Source: an uncultured Desulfovibrionaceae bacterium
GTDB lineage: Bacteria; Desulfobacterota; Desulfovibrionia; Desulfovibrionales; Desulfovibrionaceae
Length of the DNA: 44,792 nt
Reading direction: 5' to 3'
Assembly (NCBI GenBank): GCA_944324045.1
Contig: CALUUT010000008.1
Location: 1 to 44,792 of the forward strand
Shown here: piece after piece, positions 16,723-24,129 of the stretch
Layout of the letters: every line of letters starts with the position of its first letter
How positions within the stretch are numbered: position 1 is the first letter of the stretch
Made by a program: the position numbers and the translations under genes
Notes under the pieces: generated by a model
Database searches by the model: none
Seen by the model: only the letters and a program-made list of their open reading frames with translations
What the model was told of the DNA's origin: nothing

Positions 16723-17071
16723 TTTAAAAAATCGCATCCCCGCAATGCTTCGCAAAAGAAGCAGAAAAAAGTGGACATAGTGCAACCACAGTTCACGCTG
16801 AGACAAAGAATAAATGGAGGTCCTGCCTGTGAATATTGCTAATCAAAGCAGAAGGGAATCTATATTCAAATGATGAAATACAGAATATATACATACTTAT
16901 ATAAGAAGTAGACATTATTGCATCTGTAAATACAATAACTGATATAAAAATAATATTCTAATTAAAAATTAGACAAGATGAATATTGAGTTATATTTGAA
17001 ACAGTACATATAACACTAAAATATCATAACATTATATCATTATCATTTATTTTTATACATATAATATGAAA

Positions 17072-17089
17072 ATTATAACATGTTATAAT
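17072..17089. promoter_or_regulatory. Perfect 18-bp palindrome upstream of tetR-like gene
   Basis: ATTATAACATGTTATAAT is a perfect palindrome, 110 bases before the tetR-like start. It contains TATAAT (17084-17089), so it could be both a -10 element and an operator for the regulator, although no -35 is found at the usual distance. Confidence 0.45.
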
Positions 17090-17199
17090 GATAACAATAA
17101 ATCTCCATATAGAACAGGAAAACATATAACGCTGGTAGGTTTCTTTAAAACTGTAACTCAAAAAATAATCAATATTACATAGTTGTTTGGGATGACGTA

Positions 17200-17790
17200 A
17201 TGGCAAAACGTGAAGATCAAAGAAAAATGACCAAGGAAAAAATTCTCCAAGCGGCAGCGGCCTGTTTTGCTGAAAAAGGCTACTCAGGCTGCTCAGTTCA
17301 GGATATTGCAGAGCGCGCCGGCCTAAGCAAAGGAGCCTTATATGGACACTTTCATAGTAAGGATGAGTTGTTTAAGGCTATGATATCAATAGAACATGGT
17401 CTTGGAGCTGAAAGAGCGAGACAGGCAGCGGAAAAACCTCCCTACTTGGATGGCATTATCTGGTTCATGACGGAATGTATCCGCAATTCTGGTTTCCCTA
17501 TGGATCACCGATTATGGGCTGAAGTTTTGGCTGTAGCTGCGCGCAACGCCGACATGAAGAATGCCTTTATAGCCAGTGAACGAGCAACCAGAAAAATTTT
17601 TATGAATCTCCTAGAGAAAGCATCCGCGGCTGGTGAAATAGATGCGACACTGGATATAAATGCAATATCCATCTGGTTGTATGCGCTTGGCGATGGTTTA
17701 ATTGCAAGAATTGCGGATGACCCGGATTTTGAATTTCAAAAACATTTTACAGTATTTGAAACATTAGTACGTAGAGCTCTGAAAGCATAA
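17200..17790 (+). CDS. TetR-family transcriptional regulator
   Basis: A 196-residue regulator. The N-terminal helix-turn-helix is typical: KEKILQAAAACFAEKGYSG, then VQDIAERAGLSKGALYGHFHSKDELF (about residues 30-58). The C-terminal ligand domain is variable, as usual. It leads a plus-strand run with the Tat-signal TIGR04076-type protein (19 bases later) and the secreted MBL-fold hydrolase, so it probably regulates this operon. The TetR-type operator at 16705-16722 is a candidate target. The operon is AT-rich compared with the surroundings, a sign of transfer. Confidence 0.92.
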   Translation: MAKREDQRKMTKEKILQAAAACFAEKGYSGCSVQDIAERAGLSKGALYGHFHSKDELFKAMISIEHGLGAERARQAAEKPPYLDGIIWFMTECIRNSGFPMDHRLWAEVLAVAARNADMKNAFIASERATRKIFMNLLEKASAAGEIDATLDINAISIWLYALGDGLIARIADDPDFEFQKHFTVFETLVRRALKA

Positions 17791-17809
17791 TCATTCTTTG
17801 GAGAGAAAT

Positions 17810-18262
17810 ATGAACAGACGAGAATTTATTAAAAACTCAGCAATAGTAGGGGCCAGTTCTGTAATTATTAATAGTGGTGCATCTCATGCAAATGATATAA
17901 CACAATCTTCACCAAACAAGGAAGAAAATATTATGACGAAAAAATACAAATGCAAAATTACTGTATTAAAGCGTGAATATAACCAAGAACTTGCTGATAA
18001 GTATCTTGCCAATCCCAAAGTTGGCCCTTGCGATCTATTCAAAGATGGCCAGGAAATTATCATAGACAGTGACGGGTTTTGGAAAATGCTTTATGGAAAC
18101 TTTTGTTCCGAAGCATGGGATTGCATCAGTAGATATGTATATGCCGCGATTCAGGGAGGCTCTATTATGCGCGACTGGACAAATGATGAAAAAATCATGA
18201 TTGCATGCTGCAATGATGGTGTTAGACCAGTCATTTTCAAGATTGAACGCATAGAAGCCTAA
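17810..18262 (+). CDS. TIGR04076-like protein with Tat-type signal
   Basis: A 150-residue protein. The start MNRREFIKNSAIVG fits a twin-arginine signal (RR-x-F-I-K), followed by a weakly hydrophobic stretch and a polar linker to about residue 45. The rest matches the TIGR04076 family as I recall it: KCKITVLKREYNQELADKYL, GPCDLFKDGQEI, FCSEAWDCISRYVYAAIQGG and MIACCNDGVRPVIFKIERI. Conserved cysteines suggest metal or redox binding, but the family has no known function. GGAGAG precedes the ATG; an upstream TTG (17798) is less likely. An internal ATG (MTKKYKC) would give a form without the signal. It is followed eight bases later by the MBL gene. Confidence 0.75.
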   Translation: MNRREFIKNSAIVGASSVIINSGASHANDITQSSPNKEENIMTKKYKCKITVLKREYNQELADKYLANPKVGPCDLFKDGQEIIIDSDGFWKMLYGNFCSEAWDCISRYVYAAIQGGSIMRDWTNDEKIMIACCNDGVRPVIFKIERIEA

Positions 18263-18270
18263 AGGAGGAT

Positions 18271-19161
18271 ATGAAAATAATAAAAATATTTTGCACAATA
18301 TTATTTATTTTATTTATAGTTTCACCCGCTTTTGCAGCGGACATATCAACATACATGGTAGGCACAATGAAAATTGTACGCATTGTGGATGGAGTAAATG
18401 GCGTACCTGTTGATTTACTTTATGATGGGAATCGTGATATTATCAATAAACTCGTCCCGAATGGCATATGCCCCAATTTGATTACTTCCTATGTACTTGA
18501 CAGCAAAGAAGGCCTAATGCTTATTGATTCAGGCTTCGGCGATATTGAGCCGGGAGTCATGTATGATAACTTCATAGCAGCGGGATACAATCCAGACAAC
18601 GTAAAAATTGTTCTTCTAACCCACCTGCATGGAGATCACATTGGAGGATTGATTAAAGGGAATCAAAAAATATTCAAAAATGCGACAATATATGTTAATG
18701 ATATTGAATTAAATTTCTGGAAAAACAGAGATAACTATCGAATAGTTCCAGAAATGATGCGTTATTGTTTTGATGCTGTTGATACTCTAATACGCATTTA
18801 TGGACCACAGATAAAAACCTTCAAGGATGGAGAGCAAGTTGTCCCCTGGCTTACCCCCATCAACGTGGCAGGCCATACCGCTGGACATACCATGTTCGAA
18901 CTTAATTATGATGGAGAAAAGCGCTTCATCTGGGGGGATATTATCCATTGTCTTGATGTTCAAGCCAAATATCCAGAAGTAACCGTAGAAGTAGATACGG
19001 ACCGCGAGCAAGCCAAGCTGTCCAGAATGAGGGCGCTAGAATTAGCGGCTGACACTGATATCCTTGTATTCGGTGAACACTTTACCAATCCCGGCGCCGG
19101 GAAATTTTATACATTGCCGGAAGGCGGTTATCGTTTTGTCCCTGTAGAGCCTGAGCAATAA
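18271..19161 (+). CDS. Secreted MBL-fold metallo-hydrolase
   Basis: A 296-residue protein with a Sec signal (MKIIKIFCTILFILF to about AFA at residue 22). The metal-binding motif is HLHGDH (His118, His120, Asp122, His123), then GHTAGH in the second half, WGDIIH supplying the bridging Asp, and GEHF near the C-terminus, completing the metallo-beta-lactamase-fold set. Proteins of this subgroup include lactonases and other periplasmic hydrolases; the substrate cannot be read from sequence. AAAGGAGG precedes the start. It is the last gene of the tetR-TIGR04076-MBL run, and a terminator with a U-tract follows (19161-19213). Confidence 0.88.
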   Translation: MKIIKIFCTILFILFIVSPAFAADISTYMVGTMKIVRIVDGVNGVPVDLLYDGNRDIINKLVPNGICPNLITSYVLDSKEGLMLIDSGFGDIEPGVMYDNFIAAGYNPDNVKIVLLTHLHGDHIGGLIKGNQKIFKNATIYVNDIELNFWKNRDNYRIVPEMMRYCFDAVDTLIRIYGPQIKTFKDGEQVVPWLTPINVAGHTAGHTMFELNYDGEKRFIWGDIIHCLDVQAKYPEVTVEVDTDREQAKLSRMRALELAADTDILVFGEHFTNPGAGKFYTLPEGGYRFVPVEPEQ

Positions 19162-19213
19162 AAAGTCGGGGGATTCCATATAAATATGAAAATAAGCGTC
19201 TCTCCCGATTTTT
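19161..19213 (+). terminator. Terminator of the tetR-TIGR04076-MBL run
   Basis: AAAAGTCGGGGGA (19161-19173) pairs with TCTCCCGATTTTT (19201-19213), using two G-U pairs, around a 27-base loop. The right arm ends in a five-base T-tract. It begins at the stop codon of the MBL gene. Confidence 0.7.
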
Positions 19214-19331
19214 GTATCAGCACATGCGCAACGGATCGGGGCAAAGAAGCATTAAAGAATATATACAGAGAAAAAAGAAAGCAGACTGTCTCTTTTCGCT
19301 TGCCAAATGAACGTTGAACATGATGTGAAAA

Positions 19332-19853
19332 TTACATCATCATTTCTTTTTCAAATACAAAATACTCATCATGAAAGGATAATCCGCTTATAGGTCTGTT
19401 CGGATCGCGATGAGCTTTATTGAAAAACTCTACAATTTTAAAACCGCATTTGTTTACATAGAAATGAATATTCCGTTTCTCAAAATAAGGCGTAATTAAG
19501 CGCCAAACTTTTGTTTGAGGATATTTCAATTCTATACTCCGCCATATTTGCCGTCCAAGCCCTTTACCATGTCTGTTCGGATATATATAAAATAAATCCA
19601 ACCAATTATAGTGAGTATCTCCATCTATTCTAAGTACGACGCCACCAACCCTTTCATCATCCGCATATATGGCATATGTCTCGCATTGCGGATTATATAA
19701 AGAAATGTCAATATCTTCATCAAGTATAATATTTCCGTCTTCTTTCGACAAACCAAACTCATTTATTACCGATATGGAAAATATATTTTTCACATCTTTG
19801 CGAAACTCGCTATACTCCCATTCTTCCAGACGTTTGAATGTAATATTTTCCAT
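19332..19853 (-). CDS. GNAT-family acetyltransferase
   Basis: A 173-residue protein of the GNAT fold, which transfers acetyl from acetyl-CoA to an amine. The CoA-binding region reads LFYIYPNRHGKGLGRQIWRSIE (about residues 98-119) with the motif RHGKGLG matching R/QxxGxG/A, preceded by the strand GGVVLRIDG and followed by VWRLITPYFEKRNIHFYVNKCGFKIVEFF, a typical GNAT C-terminus. I choose ATG at 19853 (MENITFKRL); AAAGGA lies very close to it, and a longer frame starts at a TTG at 19907. The gene is AT-rich and stands alone in the accessory segment. Substrate unknown. Confidence 0.82.
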   Translation of the reverse strand: MENITFKRLEEWEYSEFRKDVKNIFSISVINEFGLSKEDGNIILDEDIDISLYNPQCETYAIYADDERVGGVVLRIDGDTHYNWLDLFYIYPNRHGKGLGRQIWRSIELKYPQTKVWRLITPYFEKRNIHFYVNKCGFKIVEFFNKAHRDPNRPISGLSFHDEYFVFEKEMMM

Positions 19854-20158
19854 TTCCTTTACTCTATTAATATATTTGAATAGTTGTTTGCTTTGCGTAC
19901 CCCGCAAATTTCTATCCGCAAAGACATTTTTTCATGCGGTGCAAGTACCGTTGAAACCGCCAATAAGCCAACAGACCCCCTCTGGGCATCCCTGTTCACT
20001 TCGCAGAAGCGGGCAAAAACATGCTTCAGCGCCCCTGATATTTATGAGTTGCTCTCTAAAAAGAAACTGGATATTCAATGGCAGCACGTTTGTATTTCGG
20101 GCGCACCGAAACCGTTTGCTGTCTCCCGCTGGTCAAAATAGTTTATACGCCCTGCTCG
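19854..20158. other. Gap between GNAT and alpha/beta hydrolase genes
   Basis: A 305-base stretch where base composition changes from AT-rich to GC-balanced near 19920. A plus-strand frame at 19884-20141 ends plausibly (KLDIQWQHVCISGAPKPF) but has no ribosome site and no family I recognise; it may be gene debris. Nothing else is identified. Confidence 0.4.
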
Positions 20159-21181
20159 TCAATCCAACTCTTTCTCGTGCAGCCACTTCGCCAGAAGCGC
20201 TGCCACCTCCGTATTGTTCAAGTCGGACATTGGAAAGTGCGTGTTGCCATGCAGCCCCGCTTCAGGCAGATGGACGACCGCAACATCTCCGCCCAACCTG
20301 TTCAGCATTTCCGCCCAATGCCGCATCAGGCGCAAACGGCGTGTCCATTCGTAGATTTCGGGACGTTCATCCGTCTCCGGCAGGTTATCGCCATAATACA
20401 CCACTATCGGGACTTTGGTGTATTCCATAAAGGTCTCCATCGGCACTTCGACGCCTTCCGTCTTCTTGGACAGGGTCAGTATCCTGCCTTCTTCGGGCAC
20501 CTGTCCTTCGGGAAAAGGAATGCCGCCGCCCGGCTCGTATGACGCGATGCCTTTGATGTTCTTCGTCTTGAGCAAAGTCTGCCAGCCTACTGGCCCTCCC
20601 TGCGAATGGGTGACAAAAACAGCAGAACCTATTTTGTCGAACAAGGCGGCGTAGGCGTCCGAATATACGTCGAAATCCGCCGTGCCAAGCGTTGGCGTCA
20701 TCTGCCGGAAGTATTGATTCAGGGCTTCAGGAGTCCGGCTGAACTGTACATTTTCGAAATAGTCCGGCCAAATGCCCACGCGAAAACGATTGAACCACAC
20801 TTCTTCGTCGAAGGTTGGCGTTATGGTGACGATTTCCGTGCCGCGTCCCGCATTGCCGCGCCGGGGCTGGTCTACCAAGTAAACCGAAAAGCCTTTGCGT
20901 AAGAACATATTCTGGAAGCCCTCGCGTCCGTCCGGCGTCGTCTCCCATGTCTTGGAAAACTGCCCCACTCCGTGAGCGAAGACCAACGGATACTTCCGCG
21001 CATCGACAGGTTTTTGGTAAAACACGTAGGCATGGTCGTCGTGATACCTGCGCCCCAGCGAATCGGTCAGTACAGTGCCGCCCACGGCGAAACTGCCCTG
21101 TTCGGCAATCTTCAACACGTTGTCGTCCGAACACCCCATGAGCAAAACCATGCCGATTATGAATGCCGCTGTTTTTTTCAT
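20159..21181 (-). CDS. Lipoprotein alpha/beta hydrolase (esterase-like)
   Basis: A 340-residue protein with a lipoprotein signal (MKKTAAFIIGMVLLMGC, lipidated Cys17). The hydrolase core has PLVFAHGVGQFSKTWE (oxyanion region), GFSVYLVDQPRRGNAG, the nucleophile elbow THSQGGP with Ser193, and GLHGNTHFPMSDLNN near the C-terminus, which may carry the catalytic His. This is a serine hydrolase of the alpha/beta fold, presumably anchored in the envelope; the substrate is unknown. I choose ATG at 21181; the frame extends upstream to 21244 without a ribosome site. The stop of a broken upstream frame lies one base before this ATG (TAAtATG), so it was probably second in an operon. Confidence 0.82.
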   Translation of the reverse strand: MKKTAAFIIGMVLLMGCSDDNVLKIAEQGSFAVGGTVLTDSLGRRYHDDHAYVFYQKPVDARKYPLVFAHGVGQFSKTWETTPDGREGFQNMFLRKGFSVYLVDQPRRGNAGRGTEIVTITPTFDEEVWFNRFRVGIWPDYFENVQFSRTPEALNQYFRQMTPTLGTADFDVYSDAYAALFDKIGSAVFVTHSQGGPVGWQTLLKTKNIKGIASYEPGGGIPFPEGQVPEEGRILTLSKKTEGVEVPMETFMEYTKVPIVVYYGDNLPETDERPEIYEWTRRLRLMRHWAEMLNRLGGDVAVVHLPEAGLHGNTHFPMSDLNNTEVAALLAKWLHEKELD

Positions 21182-21182
21182 A

Positions 21183-21293
21183 TTATTTCCGCATCTTGAA
21201 TTCCTGCAATGCATCATGGAGGCTGCCTGGCGCTGGCATGGCAAAAACGGCGGCTTCCAGCTCCTCTATCTCGTCATTCGTAAAATTATATAA
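21183..21293 (-). pseudogene. 3' remnant of a gene upstream of the hydrolase
   Basis: The minus strand from 21293 to the TAA at 21185-21183 encodes 36 residues of convincing protein (FTNDEIEELEAAVFAMPAPG then SLHDALQEFKMRK), ending one base before the hydrolase ATG. A stop codon precedes it in frame at 21294-21296 and there is no start codon. This looks like the tail of a gene, cotranscribed with the hydrolase, whose upstream part has been lost close to repeat copy B. The family is not recognised. Confidence 0.5.
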
Positions 21294-21476
21294 TTAGTAG
21301 TCAAAAATACTCATTACGGCAACCTGAAATACGGACGCAGCATTTATATGATTGCCCACAAGGCGCGATGCTTTTTCTCGCGCCGGGACAAGGCATGAGG
21401 TCGCAAGACTGCGGCAAGCTGCATCAGTCTCAAGATTGGGCGGCGCCATTTCATCCTGAATTTTTTCGCGGCGCTT

Positions 21477-21570
21477 CATCTATCTTCCTCTGTGGTTTGA
21501 GACCGAAGGCCGGAAGGCCATATAGCCCCTCCCAAGCGCAAAGCCCTGAAGGGCTTTGCTGCCTTATTGC
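21477..21570 (-). repeat. Repeat element, copy B (inverted)
   Basis: Read on the minus strand, it begins GCAATAAGGCAGCAAAGCCC, forms a hairpin (GCAAAGCCC-TTCA-GGGCTTTGC), continues CTTGGGAGGGGCTATATGG and ends CAAACCACAGAGGAAG ATAGATGA. It shares both ends with copy A at 16319-16474 but lacks that copy's central hairpins. A small open frame begins at its terminal ATG (61 codons to 21294) but does not look like a typical protein. Confidence 0.8.
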
Positions 21571-21821
21571 TTGTCGCGCGGAATAAAAGATTATGCCTAT
21601 TTCCCGCACAACGCCAACGAAGCCCCGCATCGTTCCGCTGTAAAGCGGAAAACGATTATCGGCCGCTCCCATATGCGGCTTGCGCGCATGGCCTGCGCCG
21701 TCCCGATTTTCCCGCCATTCCTTTCGTCAATCCCTTCCATGCGCGCAATTCATTCTTGCTGTTTGGCACGACTCGCTATATCGTGCATCCCCCAACGACT
21801 AACGATAACGGAGAATGTTTC
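21571..21821. other. Intergenic region between repeat copy B and ychF
   Basis: This 251-base stretch contains the upstream region of ychF. An open frame runs through it in phase with ychF but has no ribosome site. A short inverted repeat around CGTTCCGCTGTAAAGCGGAA (21629-21650) is seen. No gene is identified. Confidence 0.4.
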
Positions 21822-22922
21822 ATGGCTTTGAGCATAGGAATCGTCGGGTTGCCCAATGTCGGCAAATCAACTCTGTTCAACGCGCTTACAAAGGCGCAGA
21901 ACGCTGAATCCGCCAACTACCCTTTTTGCACCATAGAGCCAAACAAGGCCACGGTTCCGGTTCCGGACAAACGCCTTGACGTGCTCTCCGCCATGGCGAA
22001 GCCTCAGCGCACGGTGCACGCGACAGTCGATTTTATCGATATCGCCGGGCTTGTGCGCGGAGCGAGCAAGGGCGAAGGGCTTGGCAACCAGTTTTTGGCC
22101 AATATCCGCGAATGCGCGGCTATTCTTGAAGTCGTCCGCTGCTTTGACGATGAAAACATCATTCATGTCGATGGGAAAGTCGATCCGCTCCGGGATATTG
22201 AAACCATAGAGATGGAACTGCTCCTCGCCGACATTCAAAGCGTTGAAAAACGTCTGGAGCGGCTCAAAAAAATGTCCAAAGGCAACAAGGAAATGCAGGC
22301 GCTTGTCGGAGAAGTGGAGCGCCTTCTCCAGCACCTGGATGCAGGCAATCCGGCCTCCGCCTTCAAGCCCAAAGACATTGAAGGGATATCCCAGACGTGG
22401 CGCGAACTTGGCCTGCTGACCGCAAAGCCGGTCATATATTGCGCCAACGTCGACGAATCCGGCCTTTTGGACGACAATGCCCTGATTGAGGCCGTGCGTT
22501 CCCATGCGCAAAAGCGCGGCGCGGACGTCGTCAAAATATGCGCCAAGCTTGAAGAAGAACTGCAGGGATTAAGCGAGCAGGAACAAGAAGACATGCTCGC
22601 CGGCTACGGCATTGATCAAAGCGGCCTTGTCCAGATAATCCGTACAGGATACCGCACGCTTGGGCTTGCAAGTTATTTCACCGTCGGCGACAAAGAAGTC
22701 AAAGCCTGGACCATTGTGGACGGCTGGAAGGCGCCGGCCTGCGCGGGAGTCATCCATACAGACTTTGAAAGGGGATTCATTCGCGCCGAGGTTATCGCAT
22801 ATGACGACTATGTAGCGCATGGCTCTGAAGCGGCTTGCCGCACAGCAGGTTGCCTTCGCACTGAAGGCAAGGAATATGTGATGAAGGACGGCGATATCGT
22901 GGAATTTCTTTTCAATGTATAA
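21822..22922 (+). CDS. ychF: YchF/Obg-like GTPase-family ATPase
   Basis: YchF is a translation-associated P-loop NTPase that hydrolyses ATP rather than GTP and binds ribosomes. The 366-residue length matches the family. The G1 motif is GLPNVGKST (residues 9-17), followed by [10 protein letters not shown], the G3-type [20 protein letters not shown], and the NVDE in place of NKxD that marks the change in nucleotide preference. The C-terminal TGS domain ends [31 protein letters not shown] ... [19 protein letters not shown] choose ATG at 21822 with GGAG upstream; the longer frame to 21567 is an unlikely extension. It lies upstream of the response regulator and the gcv genes. Confidence 0.97.
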   Translation: MALSIGIVGLPNVGKSTLFNALTKAQNAESANYPFCTIEPNKATVPVPDKRLDVLSAMAKPQRTVHATVDFIDIAGLVRGASKGEGLGNQFLANIRECAAILEVVRCFDDENIIHVDGKVDPLRDIETIEMELLLADIQSVEKRLERLKKMSKGNKEMQALVGEVERLLQHLDAGNPASAFKPKDIEGISQTWRELGLLTAKPVIYCANVDESGLLDDNALIEAVRSHAQKRGADVVKICAKLEEELQGLSEQEQEDMLAGYGIDQSGLVQIIRTGYRTLGLASYFTVGDKEVKAWTIVDGWKAPACAGVIHTDFERGFIRAEVIAYDDYVAHGSEAACRTAGCLRTEGKEYVMKDGDIVEFLFNV

Positions 22923-22973
22923 GACCGGCTATTGCATGGAATGGAAAAAAGGCCGCGATACGGCGCATGGACG

Positions 22974-22995
22974 GCATGATATTTATATATCATGC
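22974..22995 (+). terminator. AT-rich hairpin after ychF
   Basis: GCATGATAT (22974-22982) pairs perfectly with ATATCATGC (22987-22995) around TTAT, 50 bases after the ychF stop. There is no U-tract, so it may be an RNA 3' structure or a binding site rather than an intrinsic terminator. Confidence 0.4.
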
Positions 22996-23146
22996 AAATA
23001 ACGATGACGCCGGTTTGCCGCTTGCAACGCAAAGCAAGCTGGCAATATTTCTTATCGGTATTTTATTCCTTGCCTCATATGCCTGCATTGCGTAAAGTGC
23101 CTGAAGCGTCCGCCAGACACTGTGCAAGCTCCATCCGGGAGGTTCC

Positions 23147-23560
23147 ATGAAAGCGCTTGTTATAGATGACGACTTTGACGCACGACGCCTGCTGCAAAAA
23201 ATTCTTCGCCCGTTCGGATATGTGGACGTGGCCATGGACGGCGAAGAAGGAGTGGCGGCCTTTCGAAGCGCGTTGCGCGACAATGAGCCCTATGACCTTA
23301 TCACCTTGGATCTTCTCATGCCCAATTCGGATGGCCAGCAGGCCTTGCGCGAAATCCGCGAAATAGAAAAGGAAAACAATATTTCCGGCGACAGGGCTGT
23401 AAAAGTCATCGTCGTTTCCGGCCTTGACGATTCAAAAGAACTGCACGACGCTTTTTTTATCGGCGAGGCGGCGGCCTATATAATAAAGCCCATCAGACGG
23501 CAAATTCTCCTTGACGAAATAGCCCGTCTGGGGATTTCCTTGCGGGAAGTCAAAGCATAA
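23147..23560 (+). CDS. Single-domain response regulator (CheY-like)
   Basis: A 137-residue receiver domain without an output domain. The acidic pocket is IDDDFDA (Asp7-9), the phosphoacceptor Asp55 lies in LITLDLLMP, VIVVSGLDD supplies the conserved Ser/Thr, and YIIKPIRR the conserved Lys-Pro. A stretch DGQQALREIREIEKE follows the phosphorylation site. CheY-like proteins act by protein-protein contacts; the partner kinase is not in the window. It is upstream of gcvH with 68 bases between; this neighbourhood (ychF, receiver, gcv) is known from Desulfovibrio. GGGAGG precedes the ATG. Confidence 0.93.
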   Translation: MKALVIDDDFDARRLLQKILRPFGYVDVAMDGEEGVAAFRSALRDNEPYDLITLDLLMPNSDGQQALREIREIEKENNISGDRAVKVIVVSGLDDSKELHDAFFIGEAAAYIIKPIRRQILLDEIARLGISLREVKA

Positions 23561-23628
23561 GCGGCGCCTTTCAGAAAATGCGCCGTACATGCCGTTTTTA
23601 CACCATATAACGCGATGCGAGGTTCATC

Positions 23629-24012
23629 ATGAATATTCCTGAGGACAGAAAATACACGCAATCTCATGAATGGGCGCTGTGCGCGGACGGCGAAGCGCTT
23701 GTCGGCATCACCGCTCATGCCCAGGAGCTTTTGGGAGATATCACGTTCGTCGATCTGCCTTCTGTCGGCTCAAAGGTCGCCGCGCACGCGGAAGCAGGCT
23801 CCATAGAATCCGTAAAGGCCGCCAGCGAACTGTATTCTCCTGTTTCCGGAACAGTCGTCGCCGTAAATAAGGCGTTGGAAGATTCTCCGGAAAAGGTCAA
23901 TCTTGACCCCTACGGCGAAGGATGGCTTTTTAAAGTCAAACTTGATGAAGAGCCCCAGGATTTGCTCGACGCCGCCGCCTACAGCGAACTTTGCGAAAAA
24001 GAAGACCACTAA
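23629..24012 (+). CDS. gcvH: Glycine cleavage system H protein
   Basis: GcvH carries the aminomethyl group on lipoyllysine between the P, T and L proteins. The 127-residue length is standard. SHEWAL at the start, [20 protein letters not shown], and [15 protein letters not shown] with the lipoyl-accepting Lys63 are all present, followed by [15 protein letters not shown]. It precedes gcvPA with 117 bases between. No gcvT or lpd is in the window, so the cleavage complex is only partly encoded here. No glycine riboswitch structure is visible upstream. Confidence 0.97.
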   Translation: MNIPEDRKYTQSHEWALCADGEALVGITAHAQELLGDITFVDLPSVGSKVAAHAEAGSIESVKAASELYSPVSGTVVAVNKALEDSPEKVNLDPYGEGWLFKVKLDEEPQDLLDAAAYSELCEKEDH

Positions 24013-24129
24013 TCTGAACATCACGTGCCGGCCGTGGCGGTTTCAGAATTTTTTCCGGAATATAAGTCCGCGGCCATGACGGGATATTGCAATAAAACAA
24101 CCTTCCTCATTCTATAAGGGATTACCAGC

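Larger units (their letters stand above)
16475..17199. other. AT-rich gene-poor region upstream of tetR-like gene
   Basis: A 725-base stretch, mostly very AT-rich from 16620 on. A frame from 16397 runs to 16606 (ITIQLTPKQIQKFNGEAKN) and may be gene debris. It contains a strong promoter with a TetR-type operator (16679-16722), a ribosome-site-like GGAGG at 16816-16820 followed by a GTG mini-frame of 14 codons (16829-16873), and an 18-bp palindrome (17072-17089). No proper gene is found here. Confidence 0.5.

Noticed and set aside
19884-20141. Plus-strand frame of 85 codons between GNAT and hydrolase genes
   Set aside because: The end reads plausibly but there is no ribosome site, no family match and composition changes inside it; kept only as possible debris.
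21294-21479. 61-codon minus-strand frame starting at the ATG of repeat copy B
   Set aside because: It has the ribosome-site-like AGAGGAAG upstream, but the protein has no coherent character and the corresponding frame after copy A stops after 28 codons with a different sequence.
23561-23628. Glycine riboswitch before gcvH
   Set aside because: The gap is only 68 bases and has no recognisable aptamer core; the region before the response regulator also lacks one.
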